DNA of 64,000 nt, taken from NCBI RefSeq assembly GCF_042650885.1, contig NZ_JBHSBU010000001.1, forward strand, positions 3,844,001 through 3,908,000. The letters run 5' to 3'. The position numbers and the translations under genes were made by a program. This DNA is from Chitinimonas_A lacunae. GTDB taxonomy: Bacteria; Pseudomonadota; Gammaproteobacteria; Burkholderiales; Chitinimonadaceae. Position 1 is the stretch's first letter, and every line of letters starts with the position of its first letter. The notes below the pieces were generated by a model. It did no database searches, was not told the origin of the DNA, and saw only the letters and a list, made by a program, of their open reading frames with translations. Shown one piece after another: positions 45,671 through 54,904 of the stretch.

Positions 45671-46738
45671 TCACAGTCCTGGCAAAGGCGCGCCGGGGTT
45701 AAGGATGCCGGCTGGGTCAAAAGCCTGCTTCAGCCGTTTTTGCAGTGCCGCCAGCGCCGGCGGCAAGGGATGCTGGCGCGGCAGCCGCGCGCCACCGCTG
45801 CCCTGGCGCAGGCAGGTGGCATGCCCGCCCTGGTGCTCGACGGCGGCGCGGATCACCTTGCTTTGCTCGAGCGGTGCCACCAGCCAGCGCAGCGCACCGC
45901 CCCAGTCGAGCAGTTGCGGATAGCCCGGCAGCAGCGGCGGTGCGGCCGAGGGCAGGGACAAGCGCCATAGCGCCATGCCCTGACCCGGGTCGGCAAATAG
46001 CGGATGGCGCAGATCGGCCAGCCGGGCAAACCAGATCAGGCCCTCGGGGTCGGGATCACCGCCCAGTTGCTCGGCCGCCGCCGCCACGGCGCTGGCATGG
46101 CCGGACAGGCGCAAACGCAGGATTTTGCGCTCCCAGGCCGCACCGCTGAGCGGGAACGGGGAGCCGGCAGTATGGTTCATCATCCGGATCGCATCGGCCT
46201 GATCGAGTTCAAAGCGCAGCACCAGCTCGGTCTCCGGGCGAGGCGCCAGACGCAGGCTTGCCTCGACGATCACGCCGAGCGTGCCAAAGCTGCCCACCAT
46301 CAGCCGGCTCAGGTCGAAACCGGCCACGTTCTTCATCACCTGGCCGCCAAAGCGCAGCAATTGGCCCTGGCCATTGATGATGGTGCAGCCGAGCACCTGA
46401 TCGCGCAGCGCCCCGGCCCAGGGCCGGCGTGGACCGGACCAGCCGCAGGCCAGCGCGCCGCCCAGGCTGGCCTGTCCGCCAAGCGTGGGCGGCTCAGCCG
46501 CCAACATCTGGCCATGGCGCGCCAGTTCGGCCTGCAAGTCGGTCAGGCGCGTACCGGCGCGGGCCGTGACCACCCGTTCGGTCGGCTGGTAATCGACGAT
46601 GCCGCGATAGTCGGCCAGCACCAGTTGCTGTCCCGTCGCCTGCGCGGCGTGCCAGGACTTGCTGCCGCAGCCAAGCACCACCAGCGGCCGGCGGGTCGCC
46701 TGGGCTGACTGGATCTGGCCTATCAGGGTATCGAGCAT
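45671..46738 (-). CDS. glcE: glycolate oxidase FAD-binding subunit
   Basis: This 355-residue FAD-binding (FAD_binding_4) subunit has the FAD-binding region AEPPTLGGQASLGGALACGWSGPRR and the middle VMKNVAGFDLSRLMVGSFGTLGVI. It starts 2 bp behind glcD and ends 6 bp before glcF, so the three form a tight operon. It is shorter than GlcD because it has only the FAD domain and a short cap, as usual. Confidence 0.95.
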   Translation of the reverse strand: MLDTLIGQIQSAQATRRPLVVLGCGSKSWHAAQATGQQLVLADYRGIVDYQPTERVVTARAGTRLTDLQAELARHGQMLAAEPPTLGGQASLGGALACGWSGPRRPWAGALRDQVLGCTIINGQGQLLRFGGQVMKNVAGFDLSRLMVGSFGTLGVIVEASLRLAPRPETELVLRFELDQADAIRMMNHTAGSPFPLSGAAWERKILRLRLSGHASAVAAAAEQLGGDPDPEGLIWFARLADLRHPLFADPGQGMALWRLSLPSAAPPLLPGYPQLLDWGGALRWLVAPLEQSKVIRAAVEHQGGHATCLRQGSGGARLPRQHPLPPALAALQKRLKQAFDPAGILNPGAPLPGL

Positions 46739-46740
46739 GG

Positions 46741-48192
46741 TCAGAATCTCGGCAGATCGGGAAAGCGGGTCTGTCCGCCATGGATATGGACGCCACCTAG
46801 CTCGGCGCAGCGGTGCAGCGTCGGAATGGCCTTGCCCGGATTCAGCAAGCCCTGCGGGTCGAAGGCCCGCTTGACGGCCAGAAACTGCGCCAGCTCGTCA
46901 GGACCGAACTGGCTGCACATGGCATCGAGCTTTTCCACCCCGACGCCATGTTCGCCGCTGATGGCGCCGCCCGCCGCCACGCATAGTCGGGCGATGGCAA
47001 GGCCCATGGCCTCGGTGCGGGCAAACTGGCCCGGTACATTGGCGTCGTACAGGATCAGCGGATGCAGATTGCCGTCACCGGCATGAAACACATTGATACA
47101 GGGACGGCCGAATTCGCGCGACAGCTCGGCGATGCCTTCGAGCACCTCGGCCAGTTTGCGCCGTGGGATGGTGCCGTCCATGCAGTAGTAATCGGGCGCC
47201 AGTCGTGAGGCCGCCGGGAAAGCCGCCTTGCGCCCGGCCCAGAAAGCCTGTCGTTCGGTCTCGTCACGCGAGACACGCAAGGAATTGGCACCGCAGCGCA
47301 GCAGCAGTTCGCGCATCTGGGCGATATCGGCCTCGACTTCGGCGGCGCTGCCGTCGGCTTCGGCCAGCAGCAGCGCAGCGGCCTCGGTCGGGTAGCCGGC
47401 GTGCAGATAGTCTTCCACGGCGCGGACCGTGGGCTGATCCATCAATTCGAGCCCGGCCGGGGTGATGCCCTCGGCCATCAGTGCCGCCACCGCCTCGGCG
47501 GCGGCACTGACGGTGGGGAAACCGGCCAGGATGACCTGAGCGGTCTGTGGACGTGGCAGCAGGCGCAGCGTGACTTCGGTGACGATGCCAAGCAGCCCTT
47601 CGCTGCCGATGGTCAGCGCCAGCAGATCGTAGCCGGGGCTGTCGAGGCAGGCGCCGCCCAGGGTCAGCACATCGCCTTCTGTCGTGACCAGCCGTAGTCC
47701 CAGCACGTTATGGACGGTCAGGCCATATTTGAGGCAGTGCACGCCACCGGCGTTCTCGGCCACATTGCCGCCGATCGAGCAGGCGATCTGTGAGGAAGGA
47801 TCGGGAGCGTAGTAGAGGCCATAGGGGGCGGCGGCTTCCGAGACGGCCAGATTGCGCACTCCGGGCTGGACACGGGCGGTACGGCTGACCGGGTCGAGAG
47901 CCAGCAGACTGCGCATGCGCGACAGACCCAGCAGCAGTGCCCCTTCGACCGGCAGCGCTCCGCCCGACAGGCCGGTGCCGGCACCACGTGGCACCAGCGG
48001 GATGCGATGGGTGCGGCAGAGTTTGACCACCGCCACCACCTCGGCTTCGCTGGCAGGCAGGGCCACTGCCAGCGGCAGGGCGCGATAGCCCGACAGGGCA
48101 TCGCACTCGAAGGCGCGCAGGCGTTCATGGTCGAGCACCAGCGCCTCGGGCGGCAGCAGGTTTTGCAGGGCGTTCAGGAAGGCGAAGGGCAT
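46741..48192 (-). CDS. glcD: glycolate oxidase catalytic subunit
   Basis: This 483-residue FAD-linked oxidase subunit oxidises glycolate (and often D-lactate) to glyoxylate. The FAD_binding_4 motif is PLVPRGAGTGLSGGALP, with CSIGGNVAENAGGVHCLKYG and the C-terminal domain ending in FNVFHAGDGNLHPLI-like FHAGDGNLHP and SGEHGVGVEKLD. The ATG at 48192 is preferred over the longer upstream frame. It is divergent from pepO; the 240-bp gap holds both promoters. Confidence 0.95.
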   Translation of the reverse strand: MPFAFLNALQNLLPPEALVLDHERLRAFECDALSGYRALPLAVALPASEAEVVAVVKLCRTHRIPLVPRGAGTGLSGGALPVEGALLLGLSRMRSLLALDPVSRTARVQPGVRNLAVSEAAAPYGLYYAPDPSSQIACSIGGNVAENAGGVHCLKYGLTVHNVLGLRLVTTEGDVLTLGGACLDSPGYDLLALTIGSEGLLGIVTEVTLRLLPRPQTAQVILAGFPTVSAAAEAVAALMAEGITPAGLELMDQPTVRAVEDYLHAGYPTEAAALLLAEADGSAAEVEADIAQMRELLLRCGANSLRVSRDETERQAFWAGRKAAFPAASRLAPDYYCMDGTIPRRKLAEVLEGIAELSREFGRPCINVFHAGDGNLHPLILYDANVPGQFARTEAMGLAIARLCVAAGGAISGEHGVGVEKLDAMCSQFGPDELAQFLAVKRAFDPQGLLNPGKAIPTLHRCAELGGVHIHGGQTRFPDLPRF

Positions 48193-48434
48193 GGAGATCC
48201 TGCGGTCGCGGGAAGGACGACCGTGCCCGCTATTATCGACAAGCCGCGAATCCAATACCATTGCGGCCGTCGGCAAGGTGGGACGGTCCGCGCCTGTCAG
48301 TGACGCTTTGTCGTCATGGTTGACGCTCCGTCGCATCAGGGTGGCTGCTGTCGCCGGCAAAGGTTTTCAATCGCCGGGTTTTTGCCCCGGGTCGCGGCAG
48401 GTGGCCGCTATTACACGATAAGCAAGAGAGCGAT

Positions 48435-50447
48435 ATGAGGAAGACTTTCCAGCCGGGCCGTCTGGCCCTTCTGTTGTTGCTGGCCCTGCCGGCGTTTGCC
48501 GCCGGCCGTGCCGGTATCGAGCCTGAGCATTTCGACCGCAGCGTGCGGATTCAGGACAATCTTTACCAGGCCGTCAACGGCAACTGGCTCAAACATACCG
48601 ACATCCCGGCCGACCAGAGCGAATGGGGTGGCTTTACCGAGCTGCACGAGCTGTCGCAGAAGCGGGTGCGCGAGCTGATCGAGGCGGCGGTGGCGGCCCC
48701 CGATGCGCCGGAGTCGCAGCAGATCGGCGCGCTCTACCGCAGCTATCTCGACGAGGACATGGCCAATCGGCTGGGACTTGCCCCGCTCAAGCCGCTGCTG
48801 GCCGAGATCGAGGCCGTGGCTGACCGGCGCGCGCTGACCCGTCTGCTTGGCAATCTGCCCTCGCGCAGTGTGGTGACGCCACTGCAACCCCATGTCGGGA
48901 TCGACGACAAGAACGCCACCCGTTATCTGGCGGCGCTCAATCAGGGCGGTTTGGGCATGCCGGACCGCGACTACTATCTGAAGTCCGATGCCCGCTTCAA
49001 GGTGGTGCGTAAGGCCTATCTGAGCTATCTGACCACCCTGCTGCGCGAGGCCGGCTTTGCCGATGCCGACCGCCGTGCCCAAGCCGTGCTGGCCTTCGAG
49101 ACCCGGCTGGCCCGGATACAGTGGGACCAGGTGACGCTGCGTGACCCGCACAAGACCTACAACAAGCTCGATCGCAAGGGACTGGCCCGGGTGGCGCCCC
49201 AGCTCGATTGGAACACCTTCCTGGACGGCGCCGAGATGGGCCAGGTGCAGGAATTCGACCTGGGCGAGCCGAGCTATGCGCGGGCGTTGGCCCGGATGGT
49301 CGAGCAGGAGCCGCTCGAAGTCTGGCGCGACTATCTGCGCACTCGCACGCTCGACGAATTCGCCGGCTTGCTCCATCAGCCCCTGGTGCAGGCCCATTTC
49401 GATTTCCACGGTAAGACCCTGAGCGGCATGACCGAAATGCGGCCGCGCTGGAAGCGTGCTGTCCGCTTCGTCGAAGCGCTGGTGGGCGAGAGCATCGGCA
49501 AGCATTACGTGGCCAAGTATTTCCCGGCCGAGTCCAAGGCCAAGATGGAGGCGCTGGTCGGCAATCTGCTCAAGGCTTTCGATCAGAGCATCGACGGCCT
49601 GAGCTGGATGAGCCCGGTCACCAAACGGCAGGCCAAGGAGAAATTGCAGAAGTACCGGGTCAAGATCGGCTATCCGAGCAAGTGGCGCGACTATAGCGGG
49701 CTCGAAGCGCGACCCGACGATCTGGTCGGCAACGCCATCCGCGGCCAGCAGTTCCATTACCGCTACGACCTGGCCCGGCTCGGCCAGCCGGTCGACCGCG
49801 AGGAATGGGGCATGACGCCGCAGACGGTCAACGCCTATTACCACCCGGGCCTTAACGAGATCGTCTTCCCGGCTGCGGTGCTGCAACCGCCGTTCTTCTA
49901 CCCCGAGGCCGACGATGCGGTGAACTACGGCGCGATCGGCGCGATTATCGGCCACGAGATCAGCCATGGTTTCGACGATCAGGGCAGCCAGTACGACGGT
50001 GACGGCAATCTGCGCAACTGGTGGCAGCCTGCCGACCGCAAGGGGTTCGAGCGGCTGACCAGCAAATTGGTCCAGCAGTACAACCGCTACGAGGCGCTGC
50101 CGAAGCATTTCGTCAACGGCCGCCTGACCCTGGGCGAGAATATCGCCGATCTGTCGGGGCTACAGATCGCCTTCAAAGCCTACCAGCTGAGTCTCAACGG
50201 CAAGCCTTCCGAGGTGCTCGACGGCTTCAGCGGCGAGCAGCGCTTCTTTATCGGTTTCGGTCAGGCCTGGCGCAGCAAGGCACGTGAACCGGCCATGTTG
50301 CAACAACTGGTGGCCGACCCGCATTCGCCCGAGGCGTTCCGCGCCATTGGCTCGGCGATGAATAGCGATGCGTTCCACCAGACCTTCGGCACCAAGCCGG
50401 GCGACGGCATGTATAAGCCTGAGTCGCAACGTATCCGTATCTGGTAA
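48435..50447 (+). CDS. pepO: M13-family metallopeptidase (PepO/neprilysin-like)
   Basis: This 670-residue secreted zinc peptidase has a signal peptide (MRKTFQPGRLALLLLLALPAFA), the M13 N-terminal domain (NLYQAVNGNWLKHTDIP), and the catalytic HExxH in IIGHEISHGFDDQGSQ with the third Zn ligand in GENIADLSG; the end EAFRAIGSAMNSDAFHQTF is family-typical. It degrades small peptides in the periplasm or outside. Complete length. A strong terminator follows. Confidence 0.95.
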   Translation: MRKTFQPGRLALLLLLALPAFAAGRAGIEPEHFDRSVRIQDNLYQAVNGNWLKHTDIPADQSEWGGFTELHELSQKRVRELIEAAVAAPDAPESQQIGALYRSYLDEDMANRLGLAPLKPLLAEIEAVADRRALTRLLGNLPSRSVVTPLQPHVGIDDKNATRYLAALNQGGLGMPDRDYYLKSDARFKVVRKAYLSYLTTLLREAGFADADRRAQAVLAFETRLARIQWDQVTLRDPHKTYNKLDRKGLARVAPQLDWNTFLDGAEMGQVQEFDLGEPSYARALARMVEQEPLEVWRDYLRTRTLDEFAGLLHQPLVQAHFDFHGKTLSGMTEMRPRWKRAVRFVEALVGESIGKHYVAKYFPAESKAKMEALVGNLLKAFDQSIDGLSWMSPVTKRQAKEKLQKYRVKIGYPSKWRDYSGLEARPDDLVGNAIRGQQFHYRYDLARLGQPVDREEWGMTPQTVNAYYHPGLNEIVFPAAVLQPPFFYPEADDAVNYGAIGAIIGHEISHGFDDQGSQYDGDGNLRNWWQPADRKGFERLTSKLVQQYNRYEALPKHFVNGRLTLGENIADLSGLQIAFKAYQLSLNGKPSEVLDGFSGEQRFFIGFGQAWRSKAREPAMLQQLVADPHSPEAFRAIGSAMNSDAFHQTFGTKPGDGMYKPESQRIRIW

Positions 50448-50457
50448 GGATGTTCCT

Positions 50458-50496
50458 AAAAAAACCGGGTCCGCCTGAAGGCGGCACCCGGTTTTT
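50458..50496. terminator. bidirectional rho-independent terminator
   Basis: AAAACCGGGTCCGCC pairs with GGCGG-C-ACCCGGTTTT (one bulge) around a TGAA loop, with T runs on both strands. Confidence 0.93.
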
Positions 50497-50544
50497 CTAT
50501 GGGAATCGCGATAGTGAGCAGGATCAGATATTTCTGTTCTTATT

Positions 50545-50572
50545 AAACAAATCTGTCTTTTGTCTGCAAGAT
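50545..50572 (-). repeat. dispersed TTGCA motif, copy 8 (partial)
   Basis: On the minus strand TTGCA (50565-50569) preceded by a long T-rich block; the second box is degenerate (AGACA). It is about 80 bp behind the stop of the RlmN-like gene, same strand. Confidence 0.4.
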
Positions 50573-50649
50573 ACTGTGCTGGATATTTTTTAAATATAAA
50601 AAAATAGGTAAATAAATTGATTGATGCAATTCGATTCGGTAGGGCTGTC

Positions 50650-51702
50650 TCAAGCTGCCACATCACGTTGCTTGCGCCGCAGCCGCGACACTTCAATCAC
50701 CTGGGTTGCCCGCGCGCGTAATTGGCCGCAGCCGCCGTCGATATCCTGGCCGGCCGAGTTGCGGACCTTGGTCAGCACGCCATTGCCGTGCAGATAACGG
50801 ACCATATGGCGGATATGTTCGAAATCAGGCCGCTGATATTGATCCGATTCAAGGCTGTTATAGGGAATCAGATTGAGCACGGCGAATTTGCCACGGAACA
50901 GACGCAGGATGGCGTCCATTTCCTCCTGGCTGTCGTTGATGCCCTTGAGCAGGGTCCACTGGTACTGGATCGGATAGCCGACCTGACGGGCATATTCTTC
51001 GCCCAGTTCGAGCAAGGTTTCCGGGTCGATCCGAGGGGCGCGCGGCAATAGATGCTCGCGCAGGTCGGCGCGGGTGCTGTGCAGCGACAGGGCCAGCGCC
51101 GGTTTGATGCGCTGGCGCGGCAGACGCTCGAATACGCGCAGATCACCCACGGTCGAGAACACCAGATTCTTGTGGCCGATGGCGCCATCGCTGCCCAGCA
51201 GGTCGATGGCTTCGAGCACATTGTCGAGATTGTGGGCTGGCTCGCCCATGCCCATGAACACCACTTTCTTGACCGGGCGCAGACGGCGCGCCAGCGCCAC
51301 CTGGGCCACGATCTCGGCGCTGCCGAGCTGGCGCAGCAGGCCGCTTTTGCCGGTCATGCAGAACAGGCAGCCTACGGCGCAGCCGACCTGGGTGGAGACG
51401 CAGAGTCCGTCGCGCGGCAGCAGGACGCTTTCCACCATCTGGCCGTCACCAAGTTCGACCAGCAGTCGTGCCGAGCCGTCGGCGGCCGGATGGTGGGTGT
51501 GCAGCCGGGCCAGGCGGTCCAGGGTCTGTTCGAGTTCGGGCAGGCCCTGACGCACGCTGAGCGGCAGGTAGTTTTCCGCGGATTGGTAGCGGGTGCCGGT
51601 ATCGAGTGGCCGGCCTTGCAGCCAGGCACGGCTGACCCGGCCGATATGGCAGGGTTTGGCGCCGAGTTCGGCCAGGGCGTGGTGGAAATCTTGGATGCGC
51701 AT
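50650..51702 (-). CDS. RlmN/Cfr-family radical SAM RNA methyltransferase
   Basis: This 350-residue radical SAM enzyme has the CxxxCxxC cluster in QVGCAVGCLFCMTGKSG and the second catalytic Cys in DIDGGCGQLRA, with KKVVFMGMGEPAHNLDNV between. These are the RlmN/Cfr features for methylating adenosine C2 or C8 in rRNA/tRNA. It is shorter and divergent compared with canonical RlmN, so it is probably a second paralog; the modified base is not known. Divergent from lutA. Confidence 0.9.
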   Translation of the reverse strand: MRIQDFHHALAELGAKPCHIGRVSRAWLQGRPLDTGTRYQSAENYLPLSVRQGLPELEQTLDRLARLHTHHPAADGSARLLVELGDGQMVESVLLPRDGLCVSTQVGCAVGCLFCMTGKSGLLRQLGSAEIVAQVALARRLRPVKKVVFMGMGEPAHNLDNVLEAIDLLGSDGAIGHKNLVFSTVGDLRVFERLPRQRIKPALALSLHSTRADLREHLLPRAPRIDPETLLELGEEYARQVGYPIQYQWTLLKGINDSQEEMDAILRLFRGKFAVLNLIPYNSLESDQYQRPDFEHIRHMVRYLHGNGVLTKVRNSAGQDIDGGCGQLRARATQVIEVSRLRRKQRDVAA

Positions 51703-51824
51703 GGGGCGCGCATCGTACCATCGGCCGGGGTCGCGTGGTGGGTGGCTGGACGGTCGGTTGCGCTTGCACTTGGGGTCGGGGCGGGCGATGCTTCGGCCTT
51801 CTTCGCTTCTGCCTGCCTCAATCC

Positions 51825-52589
51825 ATGCGTGTCGGCCTCTATGTCACCTGTCTTGTCGATCTGGTTCGCCCCAGCGTGGGCTGGTCGGCTTTGCAACTGC
51901 TTGAATCGGCCGGCTGCGAGGTGGTGGTGCCGGAACAGACCTGCTGTGGGCAGCCCGCCTACAACAGTGGCGAGCGCGAACTGGCCCGGGCGCTGGCCCG
52001 GCAGGCCATCGAAGCCTTTGCCGACTGCGACTATGTGGTGCTGCCATCGGGCTCGTGCGCCTCGATGATGAAACGCCACTATCCTGCCCTGTTCTCCGGC
52101 TCCGGCTCCAGTTTTGGTTCGGACACGCTGAAGGGCGCGGACGATTCGGACGCGCCGGCTGGGCTCGAGGATTTCTGCCGCCGCGTCTACGAGCTGACCG
52201 ATTTTCTCGTCAATGTTCTCCATTACACGCCCAAGGCAGCCTGCCCGGGTGCGTTTGCCTATCACGACTCTTGTTCCGGCCTGCGCGATCTCGCCATCAA
52301 GGAACAGCCGCGCCAACTGCTGCGTGCCGTGGCTGGCGCCAAGCTCACCGAGATGGTCGAAGCCGAGCAGTGCTGCGGCTTCGGTGGCACCTTCTCCGCC
52401 AAATTCCCCGACCTTTCCTGCGCCATTGCCGACCGCAAATGCGCCGCGTTGGCGGCAAGCGGCGCCGATGCGCTGGTCGGGGGCGATCTTGGCTGCCTGC
52501 TTCATCTGGAAGGTCGATTACGCCAGCAGGGCCGCGATACACCGGTGTTCCATATTGCCGAGGTGCTGGCAGGGAGGACGCGGCGATGA
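51825..52589 (+). CDS. lutA: L-lactate utilization protein LutA
   Basis: This 254-residue CCG-domain protein is part of the LutABC Fe-S complex that oxidises L-lactate to pyruvate. The two cysteine motifs are TCCGQPAYNSG and QCCGFGGTFSAKFPD. Residues about 91-112 form a Ser/Gly/Asp-rich stretch (SGSGSSFGSDTLKGADDSD) that is longer than typical LutA linkers. The ATG overlaps no upstream gene but ends overlapping lutB (ATGA). Confidence 0.93.
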   Translation: MRVGLYVTCLVDLVRPSVGWSALQLLESAGCEVVVPEQTCCGQPAYNSGERELARALARQAIEAFADCDYVVLPSGSCASMMKRHYPALFSGSGSSFGSDTLKGADDSDAPAGLEDFCRRVYELTDFLVNVLHYTPKAACPGAFAYHDSCSGLRDLAIKEQPRQLLRAVAGAKLTEMVEAEQCCGFGGTFSAKFPDLSCAIADRKCAALAASGADALVGGDLGCLLHLEGRLRQQGRDTPVFHIAEVLAGRTRR

Positions 52590-54007
52590 GCGGCGCTCAG
52601 CACGATTTCCGCCAAGGGGTGGCAGCGAGTCTGGCCAATCCGGACTTACAGCGTTCCCTGGCACGGATTCCGATCAAGTTCGTGCAAGGCCGCGCCCGGG
52701 CGGCGGCCGAGTTTGGCGACTTTGAAGCGTTGCGGCTGGCCGGGGAAGCGATCCGCGAGCGGGTGCTGGCCGATCTGGCCGGCTGGCTCGAACGGTTTGA
52801 AGCGGCGGCGCAGGCGCGTGGTGTGCAAGTGCATTGGGCAGCCGATGCGGCGGAGGCCAATCGGATCGTCAGCCAAATTGCCCGTGAAGCCGGGGTGCGG
52901 ACGGCGGTGAAATCGAAATCGATGGTCAGCGAGGAAATCGAACTCAACGCCGCGCTGGCGGCGGCCGGGGTCGAGACGATAGAGACCGACCTTGGCGAAT
53001 ATGTGCTGCAACTGGCCCAGGAGCGGCCCTCGCATATCGTCGCGCCGATCATCCACAAGAATCGGGAAGAGGTGGCTGAGCTGTTCGAGCACCACCATGA
53101 CCGCCCACAGCGTGAACCAGGCTGGCGTGACGATATTGCCGGGCTATGCCGCGAGGCGCGCGAGACCTTGCGGCCGCGTTTTCTTGAAGCCGATCTGGGC
53201 ATTTCCGGTGCCAATTTCCTGATTGCCGAGACTGGCTCGATCATGCTGGTGACCAATGAGGGAAATGGCCGGCTGTGCACCACCTTGCCGCGGGTCCATA
53301 TCGCCATCACCGGCATTGAAAAAGTGGTGCCGACACTCGACGACGCAGCCACCCTGGTGCGATTGCTGACCCGCTCGGCCACCGGACAGCCGATCAGCAA
53401 TTATGTCTCGCTGCTGACCGGCCCACGCGACCCTGGTACCGATGAGGGGCCGGAAGCCATGCATGTGGTGCTGCTCGACAACGGCCGCTCCGGGCTGTGG
53501 GCCGACCCGGCGTTGCGGCCGATGCTGCGCTGTATCCGTTGCGGCGCCTGTATGAATCATTGCCCGGTGTATCAGGCGATTGGCGGCCATCCCTATGGCT
53601 GGGTTTATCCCGGACCGATGGGCTCGGTGCTGACACCGGGTCTGCGCGGCCTGGACGCTGCGCCCGATCTGCCCCATGCCGCAACCCTGTGTGGGCAGTG
53701 CGAAGTGGCTTGCCCGGTGCGCATTCCGCTGCCCGACATGCTGCGCACTTTGCGCGAAAAACAAGCTGCCAGTGGCCGCCAGCCATGGCTGCAAAAGCTG
53801 GGATTCGCCGGCTGGGGCTGGTTGGCGCGGCGGCCGCGACTGTATCGTCTGGCGACCCGGCAGGCGGCGGCGCTGTTACGGCTGCTGGGCGATCAGGGGC
53901 AGATCGACTGGTTGCCGGGCGGCTGGACCCGGGGCCGCACTTTTCCCGCGCCCGAGGGCAATACATTCCAGGCGCAATACCGTGCCAAGAGAGCCGCCGA
54001 TGAGTAG
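52586..54007 (+). CDS. lutB: L-lactate utilization iron-sulfur protein LutB
   Basis: This 473-residue subunit has the LUD domain (about 60-300; KSKSMVSEEIELNAAL, ISGANFLIAETGSI) followed by two 4Fe-4S motifs (CIRCGACMNHCPVY and CGQCEVACPVRIPL) and a DUF3390-like tail. It is the central electron-carrying part of the lactate oxidation complex. Start ATG overlaps lutA and its stop overlaps lutC by 8 bp. Confidence 0.95.
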   Translation: MSGAQHDFRQGVAASLANPDLQRSLARIPIKFVQGRARAAAEFGDFEALRLAGEAIRERVLADLAGWLERFEAAAQARGVQVHWAADAAEANRIVSQIAREAGVRTAVKSKSMVSEEIELNAALAAAGVETIETDLGEYVLQLAQERPSHIVAPIIHKNREEVAELFEHHHDRPQREPGWRDDIAGLCREARETLRPRFLEADLGISGANFLIAETGSIMLVTNEGNGRLCTTLPRVHIAITGIEKVVPTLDDAATLVRLLTRSATGQPISNYVSLLTGPRDPGTDEGPEAMHVVLLDNGRSGLWADPALRPMLRCIRCGACMNHCPVYQAIGGHPYGWVYPGPMGSVLTPGLRGLDAAPDLPHAATLCGQCEVACPVRIPLPDMLRTLREKQAASGRQPWLQKLGFAGWGWLARRPRLYRLATRQAAALLRLLGDQGQIDWLPGGWTRGRTFPAPEGNTFQAQYRAKRAADE

Positions 54008-54695
54008 CCGCGACACTATTCTGAACCGCTTACGCCAGGGCCGGACTGCTGCGGCGGTCGCCACAGTGGCTTCGCCACTGCCAGCGGGTCTGCTCGACGC
54101 CGACCCCGTCGAGCGTTTTATCGAACGGGCCAGAGCGCTCGATTCGAGTGTCGAGCGGCTGGCGTCGCTGGCGGGCTTGCCGGCAGCAGTGGCCGCTTAC
54201 CTCGACAGTCACCAATTGCCGCGTCGGCTGGTCTGCTGGCCGCAATGGGCCGGGCTGGACTGGGCGGCGGCCGGCGTCGAAGTGGAAGCGCGCCCGGCGC
54301 GTGGCGACGATCTGGTCGGTCTGACCGGCTGTTTCGCTGCCTTGGCAGAGACCGGCACCTTGATGCTGCTGTCGGGGCCCGCTACGGCTGCGGTCACCAG
54401 TCTGTTGCCGGAAACCCATCTGGCCGTGGTACCGGCCAGCCGGATCGTGACCACGCTGGAGCAGGCATTTGCCCTGCTACGCAGCGAACGTGGTGAGCCG
54501 CCGCGAGCGGTCAATCTGGTGTCCGGGCCGTCGCGTACCGGCGATATCGAACAGACCATTACCCTGGGTGCCCATGGGCCGTATCGGGTAAGGATCTGGG
54601 TGGTGGAAGACGAGAGCGAGGACACGGCGTCCGAACACTCGGCGTCCGAACACTCGGCGTCCGAATACACGGCGTCCGAATACACCACACGGTAG
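54000..54695 (+). CDS. lutC: L-lactate utilization protein LutC with repeat-derived C-terminal tail
   Basis: This 231-residue LUD-domain protein is the third LutABC subunit. The core ends with GDIEQTITLGAHGPYRVRIWVVED, where LutC normally stops. Here the frame continues for about 24 residues (ESEDTASEHSASEHSASEYT...) encoded by four 15-bp tandem repeats. The start lies inside the end of lutB, so the three lut genes are coupled. Confidence 0.92.
   Translation: MSSRDTILNRLRQGRTAAAVATVASPLPAGLLDADPVERFIERARALDSSVERLASLAGLPAAVAAYLDSHQLPRRLVCWPQWAGLDWAAAGVEVEARPARGDDLVGLTGCFAALAETGTLMLLSGPATAAVTSLLPETHLAVVPASRIVTTLEQAFALLRSERGEPPRAVNLVSGPSRTGDIEQTITLGAHGPYRVRIWVVEDESEDTASEHSASEHSASEYTASEYTTR
54625..54684 (+). 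repeat. 15-bp tandem repeat, four copies, in the end of lutC
   Basis: Two copies of CGGCGTCCGAACACT are followed by two of CGGCGTCCGAATACA; all in frame, coding ASEHS, ASEHS, ASEYT, ASEYT. The paired variation shows stepwise duplication. Confidence 0.95.
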
Positions 54696-54904
54696 AAGCC
54701 CTCAGCCGTCGAACGAAGCCCTGCCGGTCGCGTCCCGCCCAGGCCGGCGAGCCGTGTTTGGGGACGCTGCCGAGGCTGTGCAGCCGGCTGGCGGTCATTA
54801 TTACGGTTCCCGTCGTCCCGGACCGACGGGACAATAGTCGGCTTCTTCTGTGTCGCAGACTTCGATTGCGCACGCTCTATTGATCTCGTGGAGACCTCCT
54901 GCCC

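Noticed and set aside
48411..50108. 565-codon minus-strand frame
   Set aside because: Antisense to pepO, which has a signal peptide, HExxH motif and full family length.
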